A DNA stretch of 64,000 bases from Streptococcus ovis DSM 16829 (GCF_000380125.1 NZ_KB904562.1:186001-250000); one strand, 5' to 3'. Counted from the first letter of the stretch, positions 48,074 to 57,860 are shown. Notes: generated from the letters alone by a model not told the origin. Numbers and translations are program-made.

Positions 48074-50527
48074 ATGAAACAAAGATTGATTCGAAATAGT
48101 TTCGCTGCACTAACAGTGGCTGCTGCGCTCTTCCTAGGAGTTCAAGCCAAGGCAGACACTGGCCTCTACCGCCTCTACCACTCTGGGCTCAAAGTCCATC
48201 TCTTTACCAAGGATACCAATGAGTACAAGGTCCTCGGACAACGTGGCTGGACGCAGGAAGGACTGGCTTGGAATACCGCTGACGACAAGGGAGAAATCGT
48301 CTACCGTCTGTATCATCCAGGACTCAAGGTTCACCTCTATACCAAGGACACAAATGAATACAAGGTACTTGGTCAGCGTGGTTGGCGACAAGAAGGTCCT
48401 GCCTATCGCTCATACGGAGAGTTGCCGATTTATCGCCTCTACCACCAAGGAATGAAAAAGCACCTCTATACACGAGATGCCTATGAATACAAGGTACTTG
48501 CCACACGTGGCTGGAGACAAGAAGGCGTTGCCTTCTATGGCTTGACTGAGCCAAGCAAGACTGTCCCACCGGTTGCCAAAACGACCACAAAGGTAGCTAC
48601 AAAGGCGACAACCAAACCAGCCACTCAAAAACCAAACACCACTACGAAAGTAGCCATCAAACCTGTAACAAAGGCGACGACCAAATCTACAACCAAAGTC
48701 GTGACAAAGCCAACGACCAAAGTGACGACTAAAGCCACAACAGTAAAACCGAAACCAACAACAAAGCCTATTACAAAGCCAGTAACTAAGGCAACAACAC
48801 TCACAACAAATCAGTCACAAGAGATATTAATCTCAGGAACTGCTATTGATTCTCAAGGAACTATTCTCAAAAATACAGAACTTACTCTTGAGAAAAATGG
48901 TAATAAAGTAGAGACTGTCAAAGTTCCTGATGATGCCTACCTCTATTTCCACACAGAAAAAAATCAAACATATACTTTGTCTGGACCTCGTTTTACAGTT
49001 TCATTTATTGCAAAAGGTGATAATGATATTCAAGTGATTACTAAGGAAGGCAACTTCCAGTTGGGGCGTCAAACGACGACTCCAAACGGGAATGTCACCC
49101 TCCAACCGTCAGCTGTTGAATTAAATAAAACACTATCATATCAAGTTAATGAGTCAGAAAAAGAGGTTGTAATACCTGCAAATCAGGAATTGCAAGCGGG
49201 AGATGACGTTATTCTACCCCCATCTGAACAATATCCAACTGGTTATGCTTTTGAAGTTGTTTCAACCACAACTAGTGACGGCCAAACAAAGATACAAACA
49301 AGAGAAACTTCATTTGATCAGTTAGTAAGATATGTGGACATAGTTAAAGAGCAAGATATTAGTGCTAGCCAATTTATACCAGCCCCAGGAGTATCTGTGA
49401 TTTCGCAAGAAAATGCCGTTCAACAAATGGAAGGTTCAATTAGTGCGTCATATGGTGCTTCTTGTACTTATGCTATACAATATAAAACATTTGAATTTAG
49501 TATAGCACTAACTGGAGCAATTAAAGCAGGTATTGACTATGATATAACAGCATTAGCTGATACAGAGATTTTTATTTCGCCAAGTATTACTAGTACTGTA
49601 AAAATTAGTTCATCAAAGGAATTTGATAAAATTTCTGACCATGCGGAAAGAATACGTTTAGGAACTATTCCGATTAGTTTATATAATTCTATTAAAGTTG
49701 ATGCAGAATTATTTGCGGTAATTAATCCAAATGGAACAGTTGAAATTTCTATTTCAACTGAATCAGAATTAAAAGGGGAGATAGGACTTAAACAGAAGAA
49801 ACCATATGCAAGTTTTGATAGTACTTTATCTACTAGTTTAGAACTAGCATTAACTGGAGAACTTTCAACAGGTCTATCTTTAGAGTTTCAACCTGGTATT
49901 GCCCAGTTAGATATTGCAGCGTTTGATGTGACTGTTGATACGGGCATTCGTGGTGAACTTTCTACAAAACTAGTCAGAGAAAATTTTGGTGAACTGAAAT
50001 GGGAGTATCTAACAGGAAAGGGGACATTATTTGCAAGAAGAAGTGCTGGTTACAAAGTTGATTTAGAACTTGGCAGTTTGGAAATTTTAAATTTGGAAGG
50101 TCGCTTTACAGATGAGCTACTATATGAACAAGAGTTAAAAACTACTCCTTCAGATAATCAGGGCAAAACAAGTTCGACCCTCGATTTTTCTGCTATGATA
50201 GCTGGCGATTATGCTAGTCTTGCTGGTACATGGAAAAATGCGAAAGGGGATGTCCTTGTCATTGATGCCAAAGGCAATGTGACAAATAAAGAGTCCAACC
50301 GAATTGAAATGAGAAACATTTCAGAAAATGGAGAAGGTTCAGGTATTTACATTGCAGGGATGTATGGAGCAAGTATCAGCATTCTTCCAGTGGGTGTGCC
50401 TTTGACAAATTTTGCTACTCCAGGAGAGGTCGATATTAGTGATACTTCTAAAGAAAGAATTTTTATTACACAATCATTCAGGACACCTGAAGAGGCGGCA
50501 AATGAGATGTATTACCGTCAAAAATAG
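48074..50527 (+). CDS. Secreted mosaic protein with N-terminal DUF5648 repeats
   Basis: An 817-residue exported protein. A Sec signal peptide (about 1-28, ending VQAKA) is followed by three DUF5648 repeats (31-66, 77-111, 120-155; core YRLYH, TKDTNEYKVLGQRGW). A Thr/Lys/Pro-rich low-complexity linker (about 165-258, many TTK units) comes next. A roughly 550-residue region follows that I do not recognise, rich in beta-type segments and Ser/Thr (LTGAIKAGIDYDI; TLSTSLELALTGELS). There is no LPXTG motif or C-terminal anchor, so retention would depend on the repeats or linker. The part after about 48830 is visibly more AT-rich than the repeat part, which suggests fusion of two sources. Confidence 0.8.
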   Translation: MKQRLIRNSFAALTVAAALFLGVQAKADTGLYRLYHSGLKVHLFTKDTNEYKVLGQRGWTQEGLAWNTADDKGEIVYRLYHPGLKVHLYTKDTNEYKVLGQRGWRQEGPAYRSYGELPIYRLYHQGMKKHLYTRDAYEYKVLATRGWRQEGVAFYGLTEPSKTVPPVAKTTTKVATKATTKPATQKPNTTTKVAIKPVTKATTKSTTKVVTKPTTKVTTKATTVKPKPTTKPITKPVTKATTLTTNQSQEILISGTAIDSQGTILKNTELTLEKNGNKVETVKVPDDAYLYFHTEKNQTYTLSGPRFTVSFIAKGDNDIQVITKEGNFQLGRQTTTPNGNVTLQPSAVELNKTLSYQVNESEKEVVIPANQELQAGDDVILPPSEQYPTGYAFEVVSTTTSDGQTKIQTRETSFDQLVRYVDIVKEQDISASQFIPAPGVSVISQENAVQQMEGSISASYGASCTYAIQYKTFEFSIALTGAIKAGIDYDITALADTEIFISPSITSTVKISSSKEFDKISDHAERIRLGTIPISLYNSIKVDAELFAVINPNGTVEISISTESELKGEIGLKQKKPYASFDSTLSTSLELALTGELSTGLSLEFQPGIAQLDIAAFDVTVDTGIRGELSTKLVRENFGELKWEYLTGKGTLFARRSAGYKVDLELGSLEILNLEGRFTDELLYEQELKTTPSDNQGKTSSTLDFSAMIAGDYASLAGTWKNAKGDVLVIDAKGNVTNKESNRIEMRNISENGEGSGIYIAGMYGASISILPVGVPLTNFATPGEVDISDTSKERIFITQSFRTPEEAANEMYYRQK
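48164..48538 (+). repeat. Three tandem DUF5648 coding repeats
   Basis: Three copies (48164-48271, 48302-48406, 48431-48538) of a roughly 36-residue unit. The first two are nearly identical in EYKVLGQRGW and the third is diverged (EYKVLATRGW). DUF5648 units usually occur at the C terminus of streptococcal wall-active enzymes; here they are N-terminal. Confidence 0.85.
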
Positions 50528-50540
50528 TCTTCATCAAGCA

Positions 50541-50628
50541 ATGAAGGCAGCTGCTTTCATCCAATATGGCTGTTTTAAGGAGTAAATGCCAATCATTCAT
50601 TTGTGTTCGTACATAGTTGAGATATAAT
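50541..50628 (+). promoter_or_regulatory. Short terminator then promoter of the WYL regulator
   Basis: ATGAAGGC-AGCT-GCTTTCAT (50541-50560, one G-U pair) is a compact hairpin without a strong T-run. TTGTGT (50601-50606), a 16-bp spacer and TATAAT (50623-50628) follow, giving a good promoter for 50652. Confidence 0.6.
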
Positions 50629-50651
50629 AGTGAGAGAGTAACGGAGGTTCT

Positions 50652-51740
50652 ATGGTTCAAAAAGATAATAGTGGTAAGAGGCAGATGGCAATGTTGCTTC
50701 AGTTATTAGATGGTCAGAGGTTAAATAAAAAAGACTTGGAGTCACTGTATCATGTATCGCCTCGTACCATCCAAAATGATATTGCTCAAATTAAGCAGGT
50801 ATTGGAAGAGTATATGACGCAGCGATATGATGTACTAGCAGAAGGCAAAGTACCAGAGGATATGTTGCGGAATCGCTATCAAGTGCAATTAGATAAGTCC
50901 AGTGGGCTGGGGGAGTATTTTGTCTGTGAAAATATTACCAAACTATCGAGTTTGAGGAGGCTGTTGTCTATTGATGAACGTGCGATTATCATTAAAATTT
51001 TGCTTGAAAGTCGTGCCTTATCAAAGGACGAAATGGTGACACTGGTTCAACGGATTGTGCAATTAGGGGAAGCTAGTCCATATCTGGAGGAAAGTATCCG
51101 CAATGAGGTATTTCTTTATCAAGGCGTCCCAAATAAGCAGATGATGAAGATTTTAGGGGTCATCTATCATGCGATTGAACAGCGATTGGAAATCAGTTTT
51201 GATTATACAAAAAACTTTGTCAAACACCATTTCCGAAAAATACCAGAACAAGTATACTTTCAGGACCTGTATTTCTATATGGTGTCTGAGCATCATACCA
51301 GCCAAGATGACCGTGATTTGAGTCAGTTGAATAAGTTTCGTATCAATAATATGGAAAATATTCAGGTACATAACAAAGGTCGAAGCTTGGATCTTCACAA
51401 TCGTTTCCAAGCGGGAGAGCTTCGAAATCACTCTGGCATGTGGGGCTATTTTGGTAAGCCCATTACTCTTAGTATTGAATTTTACTATGACCCTGTTTAC
51501 GTCTTAGACCGATTTCCAGGGGCAAAAATCATTTCTCAGCATTTTGATGAAACACTACAGCAAATGGTGAGTCGCATTGATATCCCGACAAATGATGGCT
51601 ATGGCGTGAAGATGTGGCTCTTGATGCAGTCTGATCAGTTGAAAATCTTATCTCCAAAATCGGTTCGAGATTATGTGATTCAAAGTGCGCAGAATATGCT
51701 AGCCTATTATTCGGATGATGAGAAAAAATCTAAGGGTTGA
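50652..51740 (+). CDS. WYL-domain transcriptional regulator
   Basis: A 362-residue DeoR/YafY-like regulator. An N-terminal helix-turn-helix (LNKKDLESLYHVSPRTIQND region) is followed by a WYL-type ligand-binding domain (about 170-300, with FRKIPEQVYFQDLYFYMVSEH split as FRKIPEQVYF and YFYMVSE) and a C-terminal extension domain (WYL-linked). GGAGG precedes the ATG. It may control itself or the dehydrogenase gene downstream, but the two are separated by a terminator-like hairpin. The effector is unknown. Confidence 0.8.
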   Translation: MVQKDNSGKRQMAMLLQLLDGQRLNKKDLESLYHVSPRTIQNDIAQIKQVLEEYMTQRYDVLAEGKVPEDMLRNRYQVQLDKSSGLGEYFVCENITKLSSLRRLLSIDERAIIIKILLESRALSKDEMVTLVQRIVQLGEASPYLEESIRNEVFLYQGVPNKQMMKILGVIYHAIEQRLEISFDYTKNFVKHHFRKIPEQVYFQDLYFYMVSEHHTSQDDRDLSQLNKFRINNMENIQVHNKGRSLDLHNRFQAGELRNHSGMWGYFGKPITLSIEFYYDPVYVLDRFPGAKIISQHFDETLQQMVSRIDIPTNDGYGVKMWLLMQSDQLKILSPKSVRDYVIQSAQNMLAYYSDDEKKSKG

Positions 51741-51860
51741 ATATCTTCACAAAATGGCGACAACAGACCGAGGTCGATAGTGTGTTTCAACCATCATGTA
51801 GTAGGAAAAAGACACTGCCGAGTGAGCAGCAGACGAGGACCAGATGCCATATATCGTCAG

Positions 51861-51890
51861 AAATTGAGCACTTTACAGGGTGCTCAATTT
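51861..51890 (+). terminator. Hairpin after the WYL regulator
   Basis: A perfect 11-bp stem (51861-51871 and 51880-51890) with an 8-nt loop. The 3' tail has only a few T's. The DNA between the stop and this hairpin (51741-51860) shows no ORF or clear signal. Confidence 0.7.
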
Positions 51891-51904
51891 TCCAAAATTA
51901 GTTG

Positions 51905-51933
51905 TTGCAATTTTCAGAAAATTCTGTTATAGT
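51905..51933 (+). promoter_or_regulatory. Promoter with a perfect CodY box
   Basis: TTGCAA (51905-51910), a 17-bp spacer and TATAGT (51928-51933). AATTTTCAGAAAATT (51909-51923) is a 15/15 match to the CodY consensus AATTTTCWGAAAATT and overlaps the -35, a classic repression position. Confidence 0.85.
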
Positions 51934-52000
51934 ATCATTTATACAGTTTTTGAGGTTCTTTTCTCAAAAATGACAATCATGTATTTTAGGAGGATATCAG

Positions 52001-53095
52001 ATGGCAACAAATGTAATGGCAAATTATAGTTATGGCGAGGACTGTTTTCAAGAAATTCCAAATGTAATGGCCTCTTATCATGTAAAACGTGTTGTTTTAA
52101 TTGGTGGGAAACGGGCTCTTGAAAGTTCAGCGGCTGAAGTAAAAGCCGTATTGGAGCAAGCTGGTATTCAAGTAACAGGTAGTTTTGTTTATGGGATTGA
52201 TTCTACTCAATCCAATATTGACAAACTGGTTGCCACACCAGAAGTGCAAGAAGCAGATGCTATTTTCGGTTTTGGCGGGGGGAAAGCCATTGATACTGCC
52301 AAGGTAGTCGCAACGGAACTTGAAAAGGATATTTTTACATTTCCAACTATTTGTTCGAATTGCTCCGCCGGGACAGCGATTGCGGTTGTCTATAATGACG
52401 ACCACTCCTTTTTAAAATATAGTTTGACGGTAGCGCCTCTCCATATCTTTATCAATACGCGTGTGATTGCTCATGCGCCTGAAAAATATTTTTGGGCTGG
52501 TATCGGGGATGGTATATCTAAGGCACCTGAAGTAGAGCGGGCAGTGAAAGAAGCTAAGAAGAATGGCCTCGACCATCTCCCGCATACAGCAGTTTTGGGG
52601 CAAGCTGTAGCCCTCTCATCCAAAGATGCCTTTTATGAATATGGTGCCCAAGGCTTGTCAGACGTTCGAAATCATCACGCTTCCCGAGCAGTTGAAGAGA
52701 TTGCTCTTGATATTGTTGTATCAACGGGTTACGCTTCAAATTTGGTCAACCAACCAGACTTTTATTACAATTCCTGTCATGCCCATGCCTTTTATAATGG
52801 GACAACAGCAGTTGCGCGTGAAGGAGAGTACTTGCATGGTGTCGTTGTGTCATTTGGTGTTCTAGTTCTCCATGCTTATTTTGATGAGCAGGAAGAATTG
52901 GAACGTGTCGCACGATTCAACAAGAGCATAGGTTTGCCGACAACTCTAGCAGAAATTGGTTTGACGGATAAGGATATCCAAACGGTAGTCCAAGTGGCTC
53001 TGACTACGAATGAGTATAAGCATACGCCATTTGATCCAGACAGATTTGCAGAAGCCATTCGAGTGGCTGATCGTCTAGGTCAAAGTTTAACCTAA
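52001..53095 (+). CDS. Glycerol dehydrogenase-like iron/zinc alcohol dehydrogenase
   Basis: A 364-residue family III metal-dependent dehydrogenase of the GldA type. The NAD loop FGFGGGKAIDTAK (about 88-100) is clear, and metal ligands are expected in GIGDGISK, SCHAHAFYN and LHGVVVSFG. The substrate is uncertain: glycerol, hydroxyacetone or a branched 2-oxo acid reduction are all possible in this group. Control by CodY, predicted from its promoter, would favour a role linked to amino-acid status rather than glycerol. AGGAGG precedes the ATG. Confidence 0.82.
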   Translation: MATNVMANYSYGEDCFQEIPNVMASYHVKRVVLIGGKRALESSAAEVKAVLEQAGIQVTGSFVYGIDSTQSNIDKLVATPEVQEADAIFGFGGGKAIDTAKVVATELEKDIFTFPTICSNCSAGTAIAVVYNDDHSFLKYSLTVAPLHIFINTRVIAHAPEKYFWAGIGDGISKAPEVERAVKEAKKNGLDHLPHTAVLGQAVALSSKDAFYEYGAQGLSDVRNHHASRAVEEIALDIVVSTGYASNLVNQPDFYYNSCHAHAFYNGTTAVAREGEYLHGVVVSFGVLVLHAYFDEQEELERVARFNKSIGLPTTLAEIGLTDKDIQTVVQVALTTNEYKHTPFDPDRFAEAIRVADRLGQSLT

Positions 53096-53105
53096 ACAAG
53101 TGAGT

Positions 53106-53134
53106 AATCCCCATCTCCATTATGGGGATTTTTT
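53106..53134 (+). terminator. Terminator of the dehydrogenase gene
   Basis: AATCCCCA/TGGGGATT stem (53106-53113 and 53123-53130) followed by TTTT. Confidence 0.9.
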
Positions 53135-53167
53135 GATATAATAAATAGTAAGAAAAGGAGGAGATTG

Positions 53168-53545
53168 ATGAAAACGATTCAGACGGATAAAGCGCCTGCT
53201 GCGATTGGTCCATATGTACAGGGGAAAGTTGTAGGAAATCTCTTATTTGCTTCAGGACAGATACCGCTATCACCTGAAACTGGGGAAGTTGTTGGAAAGA
53301 CTATACAGGAACAGACAGAGCAGGTCTTGAAAAACATCCAGGCTATTTTAACGGAGGCCGGGACGGATTTTGATCATGTGGTAAAAACGACCTGTTTCTT
53401 GAAAGATATGAATGATTTTGCTGCCTTCAATGAGGTTTATGCGACGGCATTTAAAGAGGAATTTCCAGCTCGCTCTGCGATTGAAGTGGCTCGCTTACCA
53501 CGAGATGTTAACATTGAGATTGAAGTGATTGCTGTTGTTGAATAA
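53168..53545 (+). CDS. ridA: RidA family enamine/imine deaminase
   Basis: A 125-residue RidA/YjgF/UK114 protein with the family N terminus (APAAIGPYVQG) and the catalytic Arg102 in PARSAIEVARLP. It hydrolyses reactive 2-aminoacrylate-type intermediates produced by PLP enzymes. A purine-rich AAGGAGGAG lies upstream; a TTG one codon earlier is possible. It sits just before rapZ and may be co-transcribed with that operon. Confidence 0.92.
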   Translation: MKTIQTDKAPAAIGPYVQGKVVGNLLFASGQIPLSPETGEVVGKTIQEQTEQVLKNIQAILTEAGTDFDHVVKTTCFLKDMNDFAAFNEVYATAFKEEFPARSAIEVARLPRDVNIEIEVIAVVE

Positions 53546-53578
53546 GTAAGGACAGGTAAGCTATTGAAAGGAGAACAG

Positions 53579-54466
53579 ATGGAAGATAAAATTCATCTTG
53601 TTGTTGTAACCGGGATGAGTGGAGCAGGAAAAACGGTTGCCATTCAGTCCTTTGAGGATTTAGGGTATTTTACAGTGGACAATATGCCTCCAACCCTTTT
53701 ACCAAAATTTTTAGAATTGATTCGCCATAATCAAGATAACGATAAATTGGCAATTGTAGTGGATATGAGGAGTCGTTCCTTCTTTTCACAAATTCGTACG
53801 GTTTTAGATGAGATTGAGGCTGCAGATGATCTTGATTTCAAAATTCTGTTCCTAGATGCAACGGATAGTGAATTAGTAGCGCGCTATAAAGAAACGCGCC
53901 GTTCCCATCCCCTATCTGCAGATGGCCGTGTTCTGGACGGTATTCACTTGGAGCGGGAGTTATTAGCACCTTTAAAAAATATGAGTCAGAACGTCATTGA
54001 TACAACGGAACTGACCCCTCGTCAATTGCGTAAGGCTATTTCTGAACAGTTTGCCAGCAATGACAATCAGCCATCTTTCCGCATTGAAGTCATGTCATTT
54101 GGCTTTAAATATGGGCTTCCACTGGATGCTGACCTTGTATTTGATGTGCGTTTCTTGCCAAATCCTTATTATCAAGTCGAACTACGGAATTTGACTGGTT
54201 TGGATGATGCAGTGTTCAACTATGTGATGGATCATGAAGAGTCAGAAGAATTTTACAAGCACCTGTTGGGCTTAATCGAGCCTATTTTGCCTGGTTATCA
54301 GAAAGAAGGAAAATCTGTCTTGACCATTGCAATTGGTTGTACAGGTGGACAACATAGAAGTGTTGCCTTTGCGAAGCGATTGGCAGATGATTTGGAAAAA
54401 AATTGGATTGTCAATAGGAGCCATCGTGATAAAGACAAGCGTAAGGAGACGGTCAATCGCTCATGA
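53579..54466 (+). CDS. rapZ: RapZ/YvcJ nucleotide-binding protein
   Basis: A 295-residue RapZ-family P-loop protein with Walker A GMSGAGKT (12-19) and the C-terminal [11 protein letters not shown] motif. E. coli RapZ controls GlmS through small-RNA decay; B. subtilis YvcJ hydrolyses GTP and affects competence. The role in streptococci is less clear. The ATG at 53579 has AAAGGAG six bases upstream. The 3' end overlaps yvcK by four bases, the standard rapZ-yvcK-whiA order. Confidence 0.94.
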   Translation: MEDKIHLVVVTGMSGAGKTVAIQSFEDLGYFTVDNMPPTLLPKFLELIRHNQDNDKLAIVVDMRSRSFFSQIRTVLDEIEAADDLDFKILFLDATDSELVARYKETRRSHPLSADGRVLDGIHLERELLAPLKNMSQNVIDTTELTPRQLRKAISEQFASNDNQPSFRIEVMSFGFKYGLPLDADLVFDVRFLPNPYYQVELRNLTGLDDAVFNYVMDHEESEEFYKHLLGLIEPILPGYQKEGKSVLTIAIGCTGGQHRSVAFAKRLADDLEKNWIVNRSHRDKDKRKETVNRS

Positions 54467-55437
54467 GAAAGCCTAAAATAACGATTATTGGTGGTGGAAC
54501 AGGGATTCCTGTCATTTTGAAGAGTCTTCGGGACAAGGATGTGGAGATTACAGCCATTGTGACGGTAGCAGACGACGGCGGATCTTCCGGTGAGATTCGT
54601 CAAGCGCTCCAAGTCACGCCTCCCGGGGATTTGCGAAATGTCCTTTTAGCGATGAGTGATATGCCCAAGTTGTACGAGCGGATTTTCCAATACCGTTTTG
54701 CAGAGACGGATGGTGCTTTGGCAGGTCATCCCTTAGGGAATCTGTTAATTGCAGGGATTTCAGAGATGCAGGGTTCGACTTATAATGCCATGCAACTCTT
54801 GTCCAAGTTTTTCCATACAACAGGTAAAATTTATCCATCAAGCGAGAATGCCCTGACCTTGCATGCAATTTTCAAAGATGGTCATGAGGTTGTTGGCGAA
54901 AGTAAAATTGCGGGTTATTCAGGCTTGATTGACCACGTATATGTGACGAATTCCTATAATGATGATGAGCCGACAGCTAGTCGTAAGGTGGTCGATAGTA
55001 TTTTAGAAAGTGACATGATTGTCTTGGGACCAGGTTCACTCTTTACCTCTATTTTGCCAAATTTGATGATTTCTGAAATTGGTCAAGCCCTTCGCCAGAC
55101 AAAAGCAGAAGTGACATATGTCTGCAATATCATGACCCAGCGGGGAGAAACGGAATTTTTCTCAGATTGTGATCATGTACGCGTGCTCAATGAGCATCTA
55201 GGTGAAGATGTGATTGATACTGTTTTGGTGAATATCGAACCCGTACCACAGGATTACATGGATACGCATCAATTTGATGAATATTTGGTGCAGGTAAAGC
55301 ATGATTTTTCTGGATTGCAGGAGAGAGTCAAGCGTGTGATTTCCTCTAATTTTCTTCGATTGGAAAATGGTGGAGCTTTTCATGATGGGGATTTTGTAGT
55401 AGAAGAACTGCTCAAGATTATCAAGGTGCGGTCATGA
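54463..55437 (+). CDS. yvcK: YvcK/GlmR family gluconeogenesis factor
   Basis: A 324-residue CofD-like protein with the N-terminal [10 protein letters not shown] and VADDGGSSG motifs and the later PGDLRNVL. In B. subtilis it binds UDP-GlcNAc and directs carbon to the cell wall during gluconeogenic growth. It overlaps both rapZ and whiA by ATGA, so the three are translationally coupled. Confidence 0.94.
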   Translation: MRKPKITIIGGGTGIPVILKSLRDKDVEITAIVTVADDGGSSGEIRQALQVTPPGDLRNVLLAMSDMPKLYERIFQYRFAETDGALAGHPLGNLLIAGISEMQGSTYNAMQLLSKFFHTTGKIYPSSENALTLHAIFKDGHEVVGESKIAGYSGLIDHVYVTNSYNDDEPTASRKVVDSILESDMIVLGPGSLFTSILPNLMISEIGQALRQTKAEVTYVCNIMTQRGETEFFSDCDHVRVLNEHLGEDVIDTVLVNIEPVPQDYMDTHQFDEYLVQVKHDFSGLQERVKRVISSNFLRLENGGAFHDGDFVVEELLKIIKVRS

Positions 55438-56345
55438 GTTTTACAGTTCAAGTAAAGGAAGAATTGCTAGCCCAAGGACAGATGGCTAAGACGGAATTGG
55501 CAGCGATTATCAAATTGTCAGGGAGTATTGGGCTGTCCTCTAACGGATTGACGTTATCAATTTCGACTGAGAATGCCAAGATTGCCCGCCACATTTATGA
55601 GATGATTTGGCATTTTTATGGTCTCAAGGCAGACATTCGTCACCATCAGAAAACGAATCTGAGGAAAAATCGTGTTTATACTGTATTTTTAGATACAGGT
55701 GTGAATGAAATTTTGGACAAGCTGTATCTAGCGGATTCCTTTTTTGGAATGGAAACAGGGATTGCACCAGCGATTTCAGAAAACGATGCGCGTGCGCAAG
55801 CCTATTTGAGAGGGGCTTTTTTAGCCAGTGGATCGATTAAAGACCCTGAAAAAGGACGTTACCAGTTAGAAATTGCTTCTGTATACAGTGACCATGCTCA
55901 TGACTTGGCAGCACTCTTACAGAAATTTTTGCTGGATGCAAAAGTGATTGAGCGCTCTAAAGGGACGATTACCTATTTGCAACGAGCAGAAGATATTATG
56001 GATTTTTTGCTAGTGATTGGTGCGGAAAATGCTAAGGTAGAATTTGAAAATGTTAAAATTTTACGAGAAGCACGAAATGATATCAATCGGGCCAATAATG
56101 CCGAAACAGCTAATATTGCTAGAACCGTCACAGCAAGTATGAAAACGATCAATAATATCGCTAAAATCATCGATACGATTGGCTTAGACCAGTTGCCTGC
56201 TGATTTACAGGAAGTGGCGCAACTGCGTGTCCATCATCCAGATTATTCGATTCAACAATTGGCAGATAGCCTGACACATCCTATTACCAAAAGCGGGGTC
56301 AATCATCGCCTTCGGAAAATCAATAAAATTGCGGAAGAATTGTAG
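55434..56345 (+). CDS. whiA: WhiA sporulation/cell-division regulator homologue
   Basis: A 303-residue WhiA protein: an N-terminal LAGLIDADG-like domain (about 1-200, with [13 protein letters not shown]) and a C-terminal helix-turn-helix ([21 protein letters not shown] region). In Firmicutes WhiA affects division and chromosome segregation, in part by binding DNA. It is the last gene of the operon, and no strong terminator follows before the rplS promoter. Confidence 0.94.
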   Translation: MSFTVQVKEELLAQGQMAKTELAAIIKLSGSIGLSSNGLTLSISTENAKIARHIYEMIWHFYGLKADIRHHQKTNLRKNRVYTVFLDTGVNEILDKLYLADSFFGMETGIAPAISENDARAQAYLRGAFLASGSIKDPEKGRYQLEIASVYSDHAHDLAALLQKFLLDAKVIERSKGTITYLQRAEDIMDFLLVIGAENAKVEFENVKILREARNDINRANNAETANIARTVTASMKTINNIAKIIDTIGLDQLPADLQEVAQLRVHHPDYSIQQLADSLTHPITKSGVNHRLRKINKIAEEL

Positions 56346-56354
56346 AGAAAATAC

Positions 56355-56470
56355 TTTACAAGCACCAGCCTATTTGCTAAAATAATAAGAGTGTGTAATG
56401 GACGCACAAAAATACAGTTTATCCGCTGGGTTTAAAAGCACCTAAGATTGACAAAGATAGGAGAAAATAA
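56355..56470 (+). promoter_or_regulatory. rplS promoter and 5' leader
   Basis: TTTACA (56355-56360), a 17-bp spacer and TAAAAT (56378-56383) are a near-ideal promoter. The leader of about 80 nt can form a GTGTG/CGCAC hairpin soon after the start, and a GATAGGAG ribosome site lies near its end. Whether it is an autogenous L19 leader element is uncertain. Confidence 0.6.
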
Positions 56471-56818
56471 ATGAATCCATTGATCCAAAGTTTGACAGAA
56501 GGTCAACTTCGTACTGATATTCCATCATTCCGTCCTGGTGACACTGTCCGCGTTCACGCGAAAGTTGTCGAAGGAAACCGCGAACGTATCCAGGTTTTCG
56601 AGGGTGTTGTAATCTCTCGTAAAGGCCAAGGCATTTCAGAAATGTACACAGTTCGTAAAATTTCTGGCGGTATCGGTGTGGAACGTACATTCCCAATCCA
56701 CACTCCACGTGTTGACAAGATTGAAGTCGTACGTTACGGTAAAGTACGTCGTGCGAAATTGTACTACTTGCGTGCGCTTCAAGGTAAAGCAGCTCGTATC
56801 AAAGAAATCCGTCGGTAA
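56471..56818 (+). CDS. rplS: 50S ribosomal protein L19
   Basis: A 115-residue L19 with the family signature [18 protein letters not shown] (around 34-51) and the C-terminal [11 protein letters not shown]. It lies at the 30S-50S interface. Codons are strongly biased, as expected for high expression. It has its own strong promoter and two following hairpins. Confidence 0.98.
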   Translation: MNPLIQSLTEGQLRTDIPSFRPGDTVRVHAKVVEGNRERIQVFEGVVISRKGQGISEMYTVRKISGGIGVERTFPIHTPRVDKIEVVRYGKVRRAKLYYLRALQGKAARIKEIRR

Positions 56819-56860
56819 TTAGGATACAAAAGGCGTGAAGAAATCCGTATGAAAATAGGA

Positions 56861-56972
56861 AATTAGTTGAAAATCAAAGATTTTCTAGCTAATTTATCTT
56901 TTTCACTAGGATTTTAGCCTGTGTTCAACTACGGTGAAAAAGTTCTGTTTGCAAACAGAACTTTTTCTTTTT
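56861..56972 (+). terminator. Tandem terminators after rplS
   Basis: First hairpin: AATTAG...GAAAATC pairs with GATTTTC...CTAATT (56861-56894). Second: a perfect 15-bp stem (56936-56950 and 56953-56967) with a two-base loop and T-run. Between this and 57129 (part of a 364-bp gap) I see no gene; the sequence becomes AT-rich toward the next promoter. Confidence 0.85.
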
Positions 56973-57129
56973 TTACACCGCTCGTTGGCTGTGCTCGATT
57001 CGGGTTCCGAGGTTCTCGGATAAGTTTTTGGCATGTTTTCACTATAGTATTGAAGGTTCTGTTCCAAGTAGGACTGTTTCATTTTGTTAAATATTCATAA
57101 AGTAATTGTAAAATTCTACTGATTTTATA

Positions 57130-57168
57130 GTATTTTACATGTTAAATACTGTATAATATAATGTAAAA
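57130..57168 (+). promoter_or_regulatory. Operator-like palindrome and -10 before the TIM-barrel gene
   Basis: GTATTTTACATGTTAAATAC (57130-57149) is an 18/20 palindrome placed where a -35 should be. TATAAT follows at 57152-57157. A wider dyad TTTTACAT/ATGTAAAA (57133-57140 and 57161-57168) surrounds the -10. This suggests binding of an unidentified dimeric regulator. Confidence 0.55.
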
Positions 57169-57182
57169 AGTGAGGGTGCATC

Positions 57183-57860
57183 ATGTTAGAAGAAAAAAAG
57201 ATTCCATCGGTGTTGTCAGATTTGAGACAAGAAATCATTGAAGTCCCGAATGCCATCCAAGAATGTTCCGGTATTCGGATTTACGGCCGTGTCATCCGTT
57301 CGATTTTGTTTTCAACAGATGTTGCGATTATTGCGAATCATAATGCGGATGCTGTCTTGGCGGTGTACCCATTTACTCCTCATCCAGCTATTTTAAAAAG
57401 TATTATGCAGGTGGCTTCTGTTCCTGTACTAGCAGGTGTAGGCGGTGGTTTGACCAAAGGGACGCGCTCAGCCAACATGAGCCTTTTTTCGGAATCAGAG
57501 GGAGCGATGGCGGTAGTTGTGAATGGCCCAACAAATGTTCAAACGATTGAGAAGATTGAACAGATGATTGATATCCCCATCATTTATACTGTTGTTTCGG
57601 AGAAGGTGGATTTAGATGCTCGAATTGCGGCAGGAGTAGATATTTTAAATGTGAGCTGTGGACCAGACACGAGTGTTGTAGTCCGTAACATTCGGAAATC
57701 TTATCCAGACTTTCCAATTATTGCGACAGGGGGGCCGACTGAAGAAAGTATTCGTGAGGTGATTGCTGCGGGCGCGAATGCTGTGACCTATACACCACCT
57801 AGCAATGGGGACTTGTTTAAAGAAAAAATGAAAAAATACCGCCAGCAGTTACATCAGTAG
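57183..57860 (+). CDS. Beta/alpha-barrel protein of unknown function
   Basis: A 225-residue protein with the look of a phosphate-binding TIM barrel: alternating strand motifs VAIIANH, VPVLAGVGGGLTKG, VDILNVSCGPD, and a C-terminal IIATGGPTEESI/AVTYTPPS pair like the phosphate-binding loops of HisA/ThiG-type enzymes. Similar proteins in streptococci are annotated only as hydrolase or barrel-domain protein. I cannot assign a reaction. It is monocistronic, with an operator-like palindrome at its promoter and the tRNA-Arg gene 60 bp downstream. Confidence 0.7.
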   Translation: MLEEKKIPSVLSDLRQEIIEVPNAIQECSGIRIYGRVIRSILFSTDVAIIANHNADAVLAVYPFTPHPAILKSIMQVASVPVLAGVGGGLTKGTRSANMSLFSESEGAMAVVVNGPTNVQTIEKIEQMIDIPIIYTVVSEKVDLDARIAAGVDILNVSCGPDTSVVVRNIRKSYPDFPIIATGGPTEESIREVIAAGANAVTYTPPSNGDLFKEKMKKYRQQLHQ

